Shown: positions 8,070 to 17,369, numbered from the stretch's first letter. The stretch is DNA of 60,044 bases from Planctomycetota bacterium (GCA_020849665.1 JADLFX010000099.1:1-60044); one strand, 5' to 3'. Made by a program: numbers and translations. Notes: a model not told the origin generated them from the letters alone.

Positions 8070-9512
8070 GTGACCGTCGCCATCCTCGGCGGCGGGTGCA
8101 CGGGGCTCGCCACCGCCGTGGAGCTCCTGCGCCGCGGCGTGCCGGTCGTCGTGCTGGAGGCTGCGCCCGCCGCGGGCGGGCTGGCCGCGACCTTCGAGCG
8201 GGACGGGTTCGCGTTCGACTTCGGGCCGCACGAGCTGCCGGCCGACGACCCGGAGCTGCGCGCGTGGCTGCTGCGGCTGCGCGGCGTGGCGCTGCGCGAG
8301 CACGCGAAACGGGTCGCGCAGTGGTTCCGTGGCCGGCTCGTGCCGTACCCGTTCGGTCCCGGCGACGTCCTGCGCGGCATCGGGCTCCGCCCCGCGCTGC
8401 GCGCGCTCGCCGAGGTGGCCCTGCTGCGGGCGCGCGGCGCGGCGGCGCGCCCGGCCGCGTCGTTCCGCGCCTGGGTCGAGGCACGCTTCGGGGCCACGTT
8501 GGAGCGCGAGTTCTTCGGCCCCTACACGCGCAAGGTGTGGGGTCGCGACCCCGCGCTGCTCGACGCGCGCACCGCCGCGGCACGCATCCCAGTGCACTCG
8601 CTCCTCGCGCTGGCCCGGCACGTGCTGCGTCCCGGCGCTCGCGCCGCGGCGCTGCCACGTGGCGGCCACGCCGAGCTCGGCGCGGGCTTCCTGCACCCGC
8701 GCGGCGGGATCGGCGCGCTGCACCGCGCGCTCGAGGCCGAGGTCGTGGCCCTGGGCGGCGTGATCCGCAGGGGCGCGCGGGTCACGGCGCTCGAGGTCGC
8801 CGAGGGGCGGGCCGGCACGGTGCACTGTGCCGACGGGACGCGCGTGGCCCGGCTGCGCCACGTGGTGGCCACGATCCCGCTCGACGCCCTGGTCGGCGTG
8901 GTGCGGCCCGCGGATGCGGCGGCGCTGCTGGCGCGCCATCCCCTCGAGTGGCGCGGGATCGCGTTCGTGTTCCTGCGCGCCGCGCGCCGGCCGGTGCTGC
9001 CGTGGCACTGGGTGTACGCGGGCGACCCCGGCGTGGCGTTCCAGAGGGTCACGGAGTTCAGCGGCTTCGCGCCGGAGATGGCGCCCGCCGGCCGGAGCGC
9101 GCTCGCCTGCGAGGTCTCGTGCGAGCCGGGCGACGGCGTGTGGGAGGCGGCGGACGGCGACCTCGTGGCGCGCTGCGTCGCCGGCCTCGAGCGGCTGGGC
9201 GTGCACACGCGTCCGGCGCTGCTCGGCGCGGACGTCGTCCGCCAGCGCCACGCCTACCCGGTGCAGACCATCGGCTATGCCGAGCGCGCGGCGGCGCTGC
9301 TGCGCGAAGTGGCCGCGGTGCGCAACCTCACGCCGCTGGGCCGCCAGGGGCTGTTCCGCTACTGCAACCTCGACGAGTGCGTCGCCATGGCCCGCGCGGT
9401 CGCGCCCGCGATCGCCGCCGGGCGGCTGGACGTCGCCTATGGCGGCGCCGCGCGCTGGCGGGGCGTGGGATTGGCGGCCGGGGGCGCCGCCAGCTCCGCG
9501 ACGCCCACGTAG
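8070..9512 (+). CDS. FAD-dependent oxidoreductase, protoporphyrinogen oxidase/amine oxidase superfamily
   Basis: 480 residues. An N-terminal Rossmann dinucleotide-binding motif, VAILGGGCTGLATAVELL, is followed by VLEAAPAAGGLAATF (ribose-binding Glu and the GG motif) and DFGPHELP, the pattern of the NAD(P)-binding/FAD amine-oxidase and UDP-galactopyranose-mutase-like family. The C-terminal FAD contact region is around YPVQTIGYAER and CNLDECVAMA. Substrate is unknown; relatives sit in polysaccharide and lipid-glycan clusters, which fits the converging glycosyltransferase/methyltransferase trio. Start is GTG at 8070. The 3' end overlaps the convergent methyltransferase gene by 76 bp. Confidence 0.85.
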   Translation: MTVAILGGGCTGLATAVELLRRGVPVVVLEAAPAAGGLAATFERDGFAFDFGPHELPADDPELRAWLLRLRGVALREHAKRVAQWFRGRLVPYPFGPGDVLRGIGLRPALRALAEVALLRARGAAARPAASFRAWVEARFGATLEREFFGPYTRKVWGRDPALLDARTAAARIPVHSLLALARHVLRPGARAAALPRGGHAELGAGFLHPRGGIGALHRALEAEVVALGGVIRRGARVTALEVAEGRAGTVHCADGTRVARLRHVVATIPLDALVGVVRPADAAALLARHPLEWRGIAFVFLRAARRPVLPWHWVYAGDPGVAFQRVTEFSGFAPEMAPAGRSALACEVSCEPGDGVWEAADGDLVARCVAGLERLGVHTRPALLGADVVRQRHAYPVQTIGYAERAAALLREVAAVRNLTPLGRQGLFRYCNLDECVAMARAVAPAIAAGRLDVAYGGAARWRGVGLAAGGAASSATPT

Positions 9513-10207
9513 GCCAGGTGTCCGAGCGCGGGCACCGCGCGCAGCAGGGCGTGGTCGAAGGCGAGCAGGCCGCGCTGCAGGGCCCGCAGCTCACGGCTGC
9601 GCGGCGCGAGGCGCAGGAGGCACACGCCCAGGACGCTGGCCAGGAAGAACGTGTGCACGCGGCGGGCCGCCAGCGGCAGGTCGCCGCGGATCCGGCGCAG
9701 GCTCAGGAGCCGATGCGGCGCGCGCCAGAAGAACGGGTCGAAGAGGCGGGCGAGGAGCGCCACCGGCGACCAGCGCAGGACCTCGAGGAGCACCACGCGG
9801 CCATGCGGGCGCAGCACGCGCGCGGCCTCGCGCAGGACGCGCGCGGCGTCGGTGTGGCAGAGGCCGTTGATCGGCACCACGAGGTCGAACGTGGCGGCGG
9901 CGAAGGGCAGCTCGTGGACGTCGGCCTGCACGACGGGGACGGAGTCGCGCGCGCGGATCCGCCGCAGGCCGCTGCTGGCCAGGTCCACGGCCACGATCCC
10001 GGCGCCGGCGGCCGCGAGACGCGGCAGCAGCGCGCCGTCCCCGGCGAAGAGCACGAGGACGCGCCGGCCGCGCAGGTCGCCGGCCAGCTCCAGGAGCCGG
10101 GCGTAGGCGGGCTCCCACCACTCCTTCCACAGGGCCTCGCGCGTGGCATCGGGCGCGCGCCAGTACGCCTCGTAGAAGTTCCGGTTGGCGGCCGTGCGGC
10201 GGTTCAT
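9437..10207 (-). CDS. Class I SAM-dependent methyltransferase
   Basis: 256 residues. SAM-binding motif I is VLVLFAGDGALLPRLAAAG, acidic motif II is IVAVDLA, and VVQADVHELPF plus VLREAARVLRPHGRVVLLE are the later motifs of the Methyltransf_11 family. Substrate unknown. The ATG (10207) overlaps the stop of the upstream membrane protein gene by 4 nt (ATGA), so translation is coupled; it is the third gene of a coupled trio (12026 down to 9437). Its stop lies inside the 3' end of the convergent oxidoreductase gene. Likely modifies a glycan, lipid or small molecule made with the neighbouring GT39-like protein (inference from context). Confidence 0.88.
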   Translation of the reverse strand: MNRRTAANRNFYEAYWRAPDATREALWKEWWEPAYARLLELAGDLRGRRVLVLFAGDGALLPRLAAAGAGIVAVDLASSGLRRIRARDSVPVVQADVHELPFAAATFDLVVPINGLCHTDAARVLREAARVLRPHGRVVLLEVLRWSPVALLARLFDPFFWRAPHRLLSLRRIRGDLPLAARRVHTFFLASVLGVCLLRLAPRSRELRALQRGLLAFDHALLRAVPALGHLAYVGVAELAAPPAANPTPRQRAAPP

Positions 10208-11625
10208 GCCGGGGCCTCGGCACGGGCCGATGGCGCCCGCGCCGCGGCGAGCCCTTCGCCTCGCACCAGGGCGAGGAGCGCGAGCACGGCGCTGGGCCAG
10301 AGCTGGAGGAGGAGCCGTGCCTCGGTGCTGCGCACGTGGAACGCCACGGGCCACGGCGTGGTGAGGGCGATCCACAGGTGCAGGGCCACGAGCAGGGCCA
10401 GGGCGCAGGCGATGCGCCGCGCCGCCGCTCCGGCCGGATCGTCGGGCGCCGCGTGGCCCAGGCGCCGCAGCAGGACCACGATCACGACCAGCGCCACGAG
10501 CAGTCCCTTGCCGAAGCGCGCGAGCTCGTCGCCCAGCGTGAGCAGGGCCGCGAGCCAGCGCGTGGGATCGGCCAGGAACGCGGCCACCTGGCCAGGGCGG
10601 TGGAAGGGCAGGAGCTCGTTCGCCGCAGGCACGGCGCGCAGATGCAGCACCAGCACCGCGACGAACGGTGCCGCGCCGAGGCCGAGCGGCACGAGGCGCG
10701 CGAGGCCGCGCGCCGGGCCCCACGCACAGGTCGCGGCCACGAGCGCGGCGGCGGCCATGCCCTCGTTCTTGGTGAGGGCCGCTGCGCCGAGGCAGCTGCC
10801 GGCCAGGAGCCGGAGGCCGAAGGCGCGTGCGGGCGCCGCCGGCGCGGCGAGCAGGAGCAGCGCGCTGGCGGCCGCGAGGTGCAGGGCGAGCGGCGGGTCG
10901 GCCAGCTGCTCGGCCGCGATGCGCGCGGCGGGCGGCGCCCCCAGGACGAGGATCCCGCCCAGGGCGGCGAGCGCGCCGCCACGCAGGGTGCGCAGCGCCG
11001 CGGCGACCACCAGCGCCGCGCCGGCGTAGTGCAGCGCGCACGCGGCCAGCGGCACCGGTGCGAGGTCCGCGCCGGCCGCGCGCCACAGGCGCGCCACCGC
11101 CGCGGGCCAGAGCGGCGGGTAGTCGGCGTGCGGGAACGACGGCAGTCCGGCCAGGGTCTCGGTGAAGGCGTGCGGTGCGCGGAGGAGCATCCGCGCGCGC
11201 AGGTTCCACATCGCCAGCGTGTCGTATTCCCCGTGCGGCTTCTGCAGGGCGCGGTGCACGACCAGCGCGACGGCCATCGCGGCCACGGCCGCGAGCACGA
11301 GCAGGAGCCAGCGGGGCGCCGGCGGCCCGGCGGCCACGCGCGCGGGCGCCGCGCGCGCCGTCAACAGGGCCAGGATGGCGAGCACCAGCCCGTAGCCGGC
11401 CTCGAGGCAGCGGATCGCCAGGCAGGCTCCGGGATCGCCGTGCAGCACGTAGACCTCGAAGAGCGTCATCGCCGCGGCACCGCCGAGGCCGAGCGACAGC
11501 CCGAGGACGAGCTGCAGGAGCACGCCCAGGCGGTCGCCCGCGGCGCGCGGCACGAGGTGCTTCGCCAGCAGGAGGCCGAGGCCGGCCCAGCCGCAGAGGG
11601 CGGCGATCTCCACTCCCTGGTTCAT
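10204..11625 (-). CDS. Multi-pass membrane glycosyltransferase, GT39/ArnT-like
   Basis: 473 residues with about ten hydrophobic segments. The family-style first extracytoplasmic loop is seen at HGEYDTLAMWNLRAR (conserved acidic residue) followed by a PHADYPPLWP segment, as in dolichyl-phosphate-mannose/ArnT-type transferases that use polyprenyl-linked sugar donors in the periplasm. The final ~40 residues are an Ala-rich cytoplasmic tail. Its ATG overlaps the stop of the upstream 134-residue gene by 4 nt (ATGA), and its own stop overlaps the methyltransferase start in the same way. Acceptor is unknown; decoration of a protein or lipid in the envelope is the likely role. Confidence 0.75.
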   Translation of the reverse strand: MNQGVEIAALCGWAGLGLLLAKHLVPRAAGDRLGVLLQLVLGLSLGLGGAAAMTLFEVYVLHGDPGACLAIRCLEAGYGLVLAILALLTARAAPARVAAGPPAPRWLLLVLAAVAAMAVALVVHRALQKPHGEYDTLAMWNLRARMLLRAPHAFTETLAGLPSFPHADYPPLWPAAVARLWRAAGADLAPVPLAACALHYAGAALVVAAALRTLRGGALAALGGILVLGAPPAARIAAEQLADPPLALHLAAASALLLLAAPAAPARAFGLRLLAGSCLGAAALTKNEGMAAAALVAATCAWGPARGLARLVPLGLGAAPFVAVLVLHLRAVPAANELLPFHRPGQVAAFLADPTRWLAALLTLGDELARFGKGLLVALVVIVVLLRRLGHAAPDDPAGAAARRIACALALLVALHLWIALTTPWPVAFHVRSTEARLLLQLWPSAVLALLALVRGEGLAAARAPSARAEAPA

Positions 11626-12026
11626 CGCCGGCGCAGCACCGCCACTCCGTTGCCGAACGCACGCACGAGTTCCAGGCCGAGGGCCTCCCGCGCCGCGGCG
11701 CACGCGGCCGGGTCGTGGAAGTTGCCGAGCACCCACGCCGCGTCGCTCCCCGGCACGAGGATGCGCGGCGCCAGCGCGTGCTGGGCGAGGTAGAGGCCGG
11801 TGGCCGGATCGAGCGCCATCTCCACGAGGTCCCTGGGCGCATCGCCGAGGTAGCCGATGCGGCCCGTCGCCGGCAGGAGGCGGGCGGCATCCGCGAAGCG
11901 CGCCAGATAGCGGGTCACCGAGTCCTGGCCGGGGCGGGGCGGCGGGTCCTGCCAGCGCCGCCGTACCTGCCAGCCCTGGAGGAAGAGGGGGGTCAGGGCC
12001 AGGAGCAGGAAGAGCGCGCGCGCCAT
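11622..12026 (-). CDS. Small exported or membrane-anchored protein of unknown function
   Basis: 134 residues. A hydrophobic N-terminus (MARALFLLLALTPLFLQGW) acts as signal peptide or anchor, followed by a soluble domain containing RIGYLGDAP, GLYLAQHALAPRIL and WVLGNFHDPAACAAAREALGLE. The pattern (a residue listing 'title-like' YLGD, then a C-terminal V-R-A-F-G-N-G-V-A-V-L) resembles small partner proteins found beside polytopic glycosyltransferases, but no named family is recognised. First gene of a translationally coupled trio with the GT39-like and methyltransferase genes. Confidence 0.7.
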   Translation of the reverse strand: MARALFLLLALTPLFLQGWQVRRRWQDPPPRPGQDSVTRYLARFADAARLLPATGRIGYLGDAPRDLVEMALDPATGLYLAQHALAPRILVPGSDAAWVLGNFHDPAACAAAREALGLELVRAFGNGVAVLRRR

Positions 12027-12164
12027 GGCCGGATGCTCCCAGGCCGGCCGCCGTCCCGGAACGGTGTTGTCCGTCCGGGCCGGATGGCAGCGCGCCCCTC
12101 CACCTCACCCCCCGCGCACGCGCCGTCCCGCCGCTGTGGATGCCGGGAGCGCCCTGCCTGCGCC

Positions 12165-12170
12165 TACCAT
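12165..12170 (+). promoter_or_regulatory. Putative -10 box (TACCAT) of exporter gene
   Basis: TAnnnT hexamer ending 10 nt before the ATG at 12181, which has no Shine-Dalgarno sequence. No clear -35. Suggests a leaderless or very short-leader transcript. Confidence 0.3.
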
Positions 12171-12180
12171 CGGCCGCACC

Positions 12181-13242
12181 ATGGCCGACACGCACCCCCG
12201 GCGCGACCTCACGCGCACGGTCCTCGCGATCCTCTTCCTGGGAGGTCTGCTCTTCACCTCGTTCCAGGTGCTGCGACCCTTCCTGGTCCCGCTGATCTGG
12301 GCGGCGCTGCTGACGGTGGCCACGTGGCCGCTCCTGGCCCGCTTCCAGACCTGGCTGGGCGGCCGGCGCTGGCTCGCGGTGTCCGCGATGCTCGTGGTGA
12401 TCCTCGCCACGTTCATCGTGCCCTTCTCGCTGGCCCTCAGCGTCATGGTGGACAACGCGCCCGACGCGGTGGCCTGGCTCAAGTCGCTCCCCGAGCGGGG
12501 GCTGCCGAGGCCGCCCGGGTGGCTGGCGGATCTGCCGCTGGTCGGGGCGCGCCTGCACGACTCCTGGGCGGAGTTCGCGACGCAGGATCCCGAGGCCCTG
12601 CGGGCGCGCTTCGCGCCGCATGCCGAGTCCCTGGCGCGCTGGTTCGTCGGGCAGGTCGGCGGCGCGGGACTGCTCTTCGTCGACTTCCTGCTCACGGTGA
12701 TCCTGTCCGGCCTGCTCTACGCGCGCGGCGAGGCGTTCGCCAGGGAGCTGCGCGCGTTCAGCCGCAGGCTCGCGGGCGAGCGCGGCGAGAGCACCGCGCT
12801 CCTGGCCGGCAGCGCGATCCGCGCGGTGGCCTTCGGCGTGGTGGTGACGGCGCTGATCCAGGCCCTGGTGGGCGGCCTCGGGCTCGCGCTCGCGGGCATC
12901 CCGGCCGCCGGCCTCCTCACCGCGATCATGTTCGTGACCTCCGTGGCCCAGGTCGGCGCGGCGCCGGTGCTGGCGCTCGCGGCGATCTGGCTCTTCACGC
13001 AGGGTGCGATCGGCTGGGGCATCACGCTCGGCGTCTGGACGATCGTGGTCGGCAGCCTCGACAACGTCGTCCGTCCGCTCCTGATCAAGAAGGGCCTGGA
13101 CCTGCCCCTGGCCCTGGTGTTCAGCGGCGTGATCGGCGGCCTGATCGCGTTCGGTCCGGTGGGGCTCTTCGCCGGCCCGATGGTGCTGGCCGTCGCCCAT
13201 ACGCTGCTACGTGCGTGGGTGGCCGAGCCCGAGATCGCCTAG
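12181..13242 (+). CDS. AI-2E family transporter (PerM/TqsA-like)
   Basis: 353 residues, the usual size for the family. It has the typical layout: paired N-terminal membrane segments (FLVPLIWAALLTVATWPLL), a long soluble insert (residues ~90-150), then a dense block of membrane helices with the family motif around GIPAAGLLTAIMFVTSVAQVG and a C-terminal DNVVRPLLIKKGLDLPLALV, the conserved N-x-x-x-P-x-L segment. Members export or exchange autoinducer-2, ions or small solutes; the substrate cannot be inferred here. ATG at 12181 rather than upstream, because the upstream frame is not protein-like. Monocistronic by position. Confidence 0.9.
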   Translation: MADTHPRRDLTRTVLAILFLGGLLFTSFQVLRPFLVPLIWAALLTVATWPLLARFQTWLGGRRWLAVSAMLVVILATFIVPFSLALSVMVDNAPDAVAWLKSLPERGLPRPPGWLADLPLVGARLHDSWAEFATQDPEALRARFAPHAESLARWFVGQVGGAGLLFVDFLLTVILSGLLYARGEAFARELRAFSRRLAGERGESTALLAGSAIRAVAFGVVVTALIQALVGGLGLALAGIPAAGLLTAIMFVTSVAQVGAAPVLALAAIWLFTQGAIGWGITLGVWTIVVGSLDNVVRPLLIKKGLDLPLALVFSGVIGGLIAFGPVGLFAGPMVLAVAHTLLRAWVAEPEIA

Positions 13243-13335
13243 CCACGACCGCGACGCGGGGCCGCGGCCGTCGTCCGCCGGGCCGGGCCGGCGGGGCGAC
13301 CAGCGTGCCGCGCCAGCGGCGGCGCCGCGCCGCGC

Positions 13336-13341
13336 TATGCT
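13336..13341 (+). promoter_or_regulatory. Putative -10 box (TATGCT) upstream of 13414 gene
   Basis: A TATGCT hexamer, close to TATAAT, in otherwise extremely GC-rich sequence 72 nt upstream of the ATG. No strong -35 seen. Confidence 0.3.
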
Positions 13342-13413
13342 CCTCCTGCCTCCCCGCGCGTTCCGACCCGGCGCCCCGCGCCGTGCTCCTCTCCCATCCC
13401 TCCGGACGTTCGC

Positions 13414-15792
13414 ATGACATCTCTCCTGCGTACCCGTCGGGCCGCGGCCGTCGCCGCCGCCCTCCTCCTCCTCGAACTGGGCGCACAGGCTCAAGACCCC
13501 GGCCGGCGCGGCGAACGCGTGCCCGAGGCGGCGATCTCGCCGCTGGTCCGGGAGACCCTCCAGCAGGTGCTGGAACGCCAGCGCACCATGCCGCAGCCCG
13601 ATCCGAAGCAGGGCATGTGGCAGGGGCAGGACGGGCGCTGGTTCGTGCCGCCCGAGACCGCGAAGACCCCGGTGCACTCCGGGCAGATCGCGATCGTGAA
13701 CGAGTGGGGCGACCCGCGCATGGCGATCGCGTTCCCGGCGCCGGTGGACCTGCTCGATGTCCACGTCGCCGGACACGGCGTGGCCCCGGCGCGCGCGGTC
13801 CGTTTCGTGGGCTTCCGCAACGGCGCCGAAGTGGCCCACACCGGGTGGCTGCCGCTCGGCGGCGAGCACCGGCTGGTGAAGCTCGGCTTCTCCGGCGTGG
13901 ACCGGCTCGAGGTCCTCACCGTGCCGTACGTGGATCGCATGGGCTTCGTGGCGCTCGACGACCTGCGCCTCGCGCCCGCCGGCCGGCCCGACGCCGCCCG
14001 CAGCCTCGACTTCGAGGATCTGGCGCCGCGCGCGATCGTGACCGGCACGGGGTATGCCGGCCTCACGTGGGAGGCGGGCAGCGGGTTCCGCACGCCGCTC
14101 CAGGACGCGCAGATCGTGCCCGCGCCGCAGACCCCGCCCGCCGCGGGCGAGGAGGCGGTGCAGGAGGGCGGAGTGGTGACCCTCGGCGCCGTCGACGCCA
14201 CCACGCCCGCGACCTGGGACGACTTCAACGGCGTGACCCTGGGCGAGCCGGGCGCGACCCTGGTGCCGCCGGACACCTGCGGCGCGAACGGCCCCGACCA
14301 CTACGTGGTGATCGTGAACGCCAACCTCTCGGCGTGGACCAAGGTCGGCCGCACGCGCGTCCTGAACGTAGGCCTCAACGCGTTCTGGAACGTCACCGGC
14401 CTGATCGGCGATCCGCGCATCGTGTACGACCCGCACGCGCAGCGGTACGTGGCCCTGGCCACCACGTTCTCGAACACGCGCACGATCTACCTGGCGATCT
14501 CGGCCACCACCGACCCGGCCGGCGCCTGGTACAAGTTCTCGTTCCGCGCCGACCAGGGCTCCGACGCCGGCAAGTGGCCGGACTACCCCACCCTCGGCGT
14601 GGATGCGCGCGGCATCTACTGCGCGGCCTACATGGTCAGTCCCGGCATGACGATCTGGGCGATCGACAAGGCGCCCCTGCTGGCCAATCCGCCGGCCGTA
14701 GGCACCGTCACCGCGTTCCGCGGCCTGCCCTTCGAGGGCGCGATCCAGCCGTGCGTGACCTACGGCGATCCCGGCTCCCAGTACCTGGTGTCGCGGCAGT
14801 CCAGCACGCTGTTGCGCGTGCGCCGCGTGGTGCCGCCGCTCACCGCTCCCACCCTGGTCGAGGCCGGCTCGGTGACGGTGCCGTCCAACTCCACGCCACC
14901 CAGCGCGCCCGCGCTGGGCAGCACCACCAACATCTCCACGATCGACACCCGGCCGATCAACGCCGTCTACCGCAATGGTGCGGTGTGGACCGTGCACGGC
15001 ATCAACGTGAGCAGCCGCGCCGCCTGCCGCTGGTACGAGATCGGCACCGCGCCGCTGGCTCTCAAGCAGTACGGCACGCTCGCCGACCCCCTGTGGCACT
15101 ACTACTACGCCTCGATCGCGGTCGACGCGCACGGCAACGTGGGCCTGGGCTTCAGCGGCTCGCACGCGGGCGTGTACTGCTCCACCTTCGTGAGCGGCCG
15201 CCGCGCCACCGATCCGGCGGGCCTCAGCTCCGCGCCCATGCTGGTCAAGGCCGGCGAGGCGTCGTGGAACCGCGTCGACGGCGCCGGCCGCAACCGCTTC
15301 GGCGACTACAGCATGATCGACGTGGACGCGGTCGACGACCTCGGCTTCTGGACCAACCAGGAGTTCATCTCCGCGGTCAACGTGTGGCGCACGCGCATCA
15401 CGCGCTTCGGCTTCGAAGCCGTGAACTACGGCGACGGACTCGCCGGCACCTCTGGCGTCCCGGCGCTCGGCGTGGCCGCCCGGCCGGTGATCGGCCAGAC
15501 CACCACCCTGCACGCCGCCAACTCCTCGGGGGTGAACAACGCCAGCGGCGTGCTGGTGATCGGCCTGCAGACCGCGGCGCTGCCGGTGCTCGGCGGGACG
15601 CTGCTGGTGAACCCCACGCTGGCGCTGCCGCTGCCGATCCCCACGCCGCGCCTGGAGCTCGGCATCCCGATTCCCAACACGCCCGCGCTGGTCGGCAACC
15701 CCGTGTTTTTCCAGTGCGTGCAGGTGGACGCCGGCGCCAGCCAGGGCGTCGCGTTCAGCAGGGGACTCGAGCTGCGGCCCGGCTCGCGGTGA
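13414..15792 (+). CDS. Large secreted protein with C-terminal beta-sandwich module
   Basis: 792 residues. Signal peptide LLRTRRAAAVAAALLLLELGAQAQ. Residues ~75-210 form a beta-sandwich like PEP-CTERM-associated domains (VALDDLRLAP). A central region (~260-650) resembles a beta-propeller, with YVVIVNANLSAW, WKYKFS-type strands and YDPHAQRYVALAT; this pattern is common in large planctomycete exoproteins. The last ~120 residues belong to the recurrent C-terminal module (ALPLPIPTPRLELGIPIPNT, FFQCVQVD). No catalytic motif is evident. Surface or extracellular location is inferred. The stop codon is 7 nt from that of the convergent channel gene. Confidence 0.75.
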   Translation: MTSLLRTRRAAAVAAALLLLELGAQAQDPGRRGERVPEAAISPLVRETLQQVLERQRTMPQPDPKQGMWQGQDGRWFVPPETAKTPVHSGQIAIVNEWGDPRMAIAFPAPVDLLDVHVAGHGVAPARAVRFVGFRNGAEVAHTGWLPLGGEHRLVKLGFSGVDRLEVLTVPYVDRMGFVALDDLRLAPAGRPDAARSLDFEDLAPRAIVTGTGYAGLTWEAGSGFRTPLQDAQIVPAPQTPPAAGEEAVQEGGVVTLGAVDATTPATWDDFNGVTLGEPGATLVPPDTCGANGPDHYVVIVNANLSAWTKVGRTRVLNVGLNAFWNVTGLIGDPRIVYDPHAQRYVALATTFSNTRTIYLAISATTDPAGAWYKFSFRADQGSDAGKWPDYPTLGVDARGIYCAAYMVSPGMTIWAIDKAPLLANPPAVGTVTAFRGLPFEGAIQPCVTYGDPGSQYLVSRQSSTLLRVRRVVPPLTAPTLVEAGSVTVPSNSTPPSAPALGSTTNISTIDTRPINAVYRNGAVWTVHGINVSSRAACRWYEIGTAPLALKQYGTLADPLWHYYYASIAVDAHGNVGLGFSGSHAGVYCSTFVSGRRATDPAGLSSAPMLVKAGEASWNRVDGAGRNRFGDYSMIDVDAVDDLGFWTNQEFISAVNVWRTRITRFGFEAVNYGDGLAGTSGVPALGVAARPVIGQTTTLHAANSSGVNNASGVLVIGLQTAALPVLGGTLLVNPTLALPLPIPTPRLELGIPIPNTPALVGNPVFFQCVQVDAGASQGVAFSRGLELRPGSR

Positions 15793-15807
15793 GCGGCCGC
15801 TAGAGCC
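15781..15807. terminator. Bidirectional hairpin between convergent genes
   Basis: GGCTC plus GCGG (15781-15789) can pair with CCGC and GAGCC (15797-15807) around both stop codons, with a 2-nt bulge. Position between two convergent genes 7 nt apart supports a shared terminator. No T-runs. Confidence 0.35.
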
Positions 15808-17308
15808 CCAGGAACCGGCGGATCCGCTGCACGAGTTCGCCCGCGCCGCGCTGGATCTTCTCGCGCTGCTCGGGTGGCGCGGTGGACAGTTCCTGCACGG
15901 CGCGCAGGCCATGGCGGCGCGCCTCCATGATCTCGGCGATCTCCTGGGCCAGCGGAGGGCGGCGGGCCAGCAGCGCCTGCAACGCCTCCTTGTAGATCGC
16001 CAGCACGACCAGGTCCTCGAGCGCGGTCACGCTGGCGGTGCGCGGCTCGCCGGTGAGCAGGGCCATCTCGCCGAAGAACTCGCCGCGCGCCAGGCGTGCG
16101 ACCTCGCGCTCGGCGCCGTGCTCGTCGCGCACCGAGACGACCGCGCTGCCGTCCAGGATCACGTAGAGGGCGTCGCCCGCATCGCCCTGCCGCACCACGC
16201 GCTCGCCGCGGCCGTACTCCTCGCGCGTGGCGTCGCGGCCGAGCGCGGCCAGCTCGTCGGGCCCGAGCGGCACGAACACCGGGATCCTGGTGAGCGCCTC
16301 CACCGCACGCGTGCCCGGCGGCGCCGGGGGCGGCATCTCCATCCGGTACTCGTAGCTGGTCTGGATCGGGAACGGGATGGTGAGGCCGTTGCGCTTGGCG
16401 GCGTACCAGACCTGGGTCATGAATTCGTCGTTGATCTCCTGCTGGCGCTCGTAGTCCTCGATGAAGAAGCGCACCTGGTATTCGATCGTGTATGCGGCGT
16501 AGTTGATCGTGCGCACGCGCGGCGCGGGATCGGTGACCACGCCGCGCGTGGCCAGCGCGACCTGGTGCACGATGCGCTTCACCTTGTTGGGCGGGTCTTC
16601 GTACGAGAACCCCAGCACGTGGGCCTCGCCGTGCACGCGCGTGGGCCGGGAGAAGTTGATCAGGGTCTCCTTGCCGATCACCGAGTTGGGCACGATCACC
16701 ATGTCGCGGGCCCGGGTGCGCACGCGCAGCGAACGCCAGTTCACCTCCAGCACCTGCCCGGTCGTCGTGCCCACCTGGATCCAGTCGCCGACCTCGAACG
16801 GGCGCTCGAAGAGCACCGCGATCCCCGCCATCACGTTGTCGAGCGTGTTCTGCAGGGCGAGCCCGAGCACGATCGAGCTCACGCCCACCGCGGTGAGCAG
16901 GCTGCCGAGGTCCTTGTCCCAGACGCCCGCGATCACGAAGCACGCGCCCACCAGCACCAGGAGCAGCCGCAGGATGTCGAGCAGGAGCTTGGGGAAGCGG
17001 GTCGTGTACTGGCCGGCCTCATGGCGGGTGAAGGCAGTGAACTTCACCAGCGAGAGCACCACGTGGATCACGGCGATCCACAGCAGCGTCTCCAGCACCT
17101 TGGTCGCCATCCCCTCGCGCTCCCAGGCGAACACCTGGGTGGCGAGGAGCACCAGCAGGGCCAGCGGCAGGAGCAGGTTGCGCACGCCGCGCAGGGTCGC
17201 TGCGAGCGGGTGGCGGCGCGTGTCCAGGCGCGCGCACGCGAGCGAGAGCGCGACGGTGACCACCAGCCAGCCGCCGAGATAGAGGACGAGGGTCAGCCAG
17301 GGGGGCAT
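15800..17308 (-). CDS. MscS-superfamily channel with cyclic-nucleotide-binding domain (bCNG type)
   Basis: 502 residues. Three to four N-terminal membrane helices are followed by the MscS pore and beta domain: LTAVGVSSIVLGLALQNTL, GIAVLFERPFEVGDWIQVG, and VPNSVIGKETLINFSRP. Residues ~340-460 are a cNMP-binding domain with the phosphate-binding cassette FFGEMALLTGEPRTASV, including the conserved Glu and Arg that grip the cyclic nucleotide. This is the architecture of bacterial cyclic-nucleotide-gated channels, gated by cAMP/cGMP rather than purely by tension. An adenylate cyclase lies 1.5 kb upstream on the same strand. Start ATG at 17308. Confidence 0.92.
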   Translation of the reverse strand: MPPWLTLVLYLGGWLVVTVALSLACARLDTRRHPLAATLRGVRNLLLPLALLVLLATQVFAWEREGMATKVLETLLWIAVIHVVLSLVKFTAFTRHEAGQYTTRFPKLLLDILRLLLVLVGACFVIAGVWDKDLGSLLTAVGVSSIVLGLALQNTLDNVMAGIAVLFERPFEVGDWIQVGTTTGQVLEVNWRSLRVRTRARDMVIVPNSVIGKETLINFSRPTRVHGEAHVLGFSYEDPPNKVKRIVHQVALATRGVVTDPAPRVRTINYAAYTIEYQVRFFIEDYERQQEINDEFMTQVWYAAKRNGLTIPFPIQTSYEYRMEMPPPAPPGTRAVEALTRIPVFVPLGPDELAALGRDATREEYGRGERVVRQGDAGDALYVILDGSAVVSVRDEHGAEREVARLARGEFFGEMALLTGEPRTASVTALEDLVVLAIYKEALQALLARRPPLAQEIAEIMEARRHGLRAVQELSTAPPEQREKIQRGAGELVQRIRRFLGL

Positions 17309-17369
17309 GGATCGGGACGGGTGCGAGGGGCTCGTGCCGCGCGCCGCCGCGCGGCGGCGGCGCGGCGGG

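Noticed and set aside
11175..15803. 1542-codon plus-strand frame
   Set aside because: Crosses the ends of several confirmed genes in other frames and is Arg/Pro-rich without motifs.
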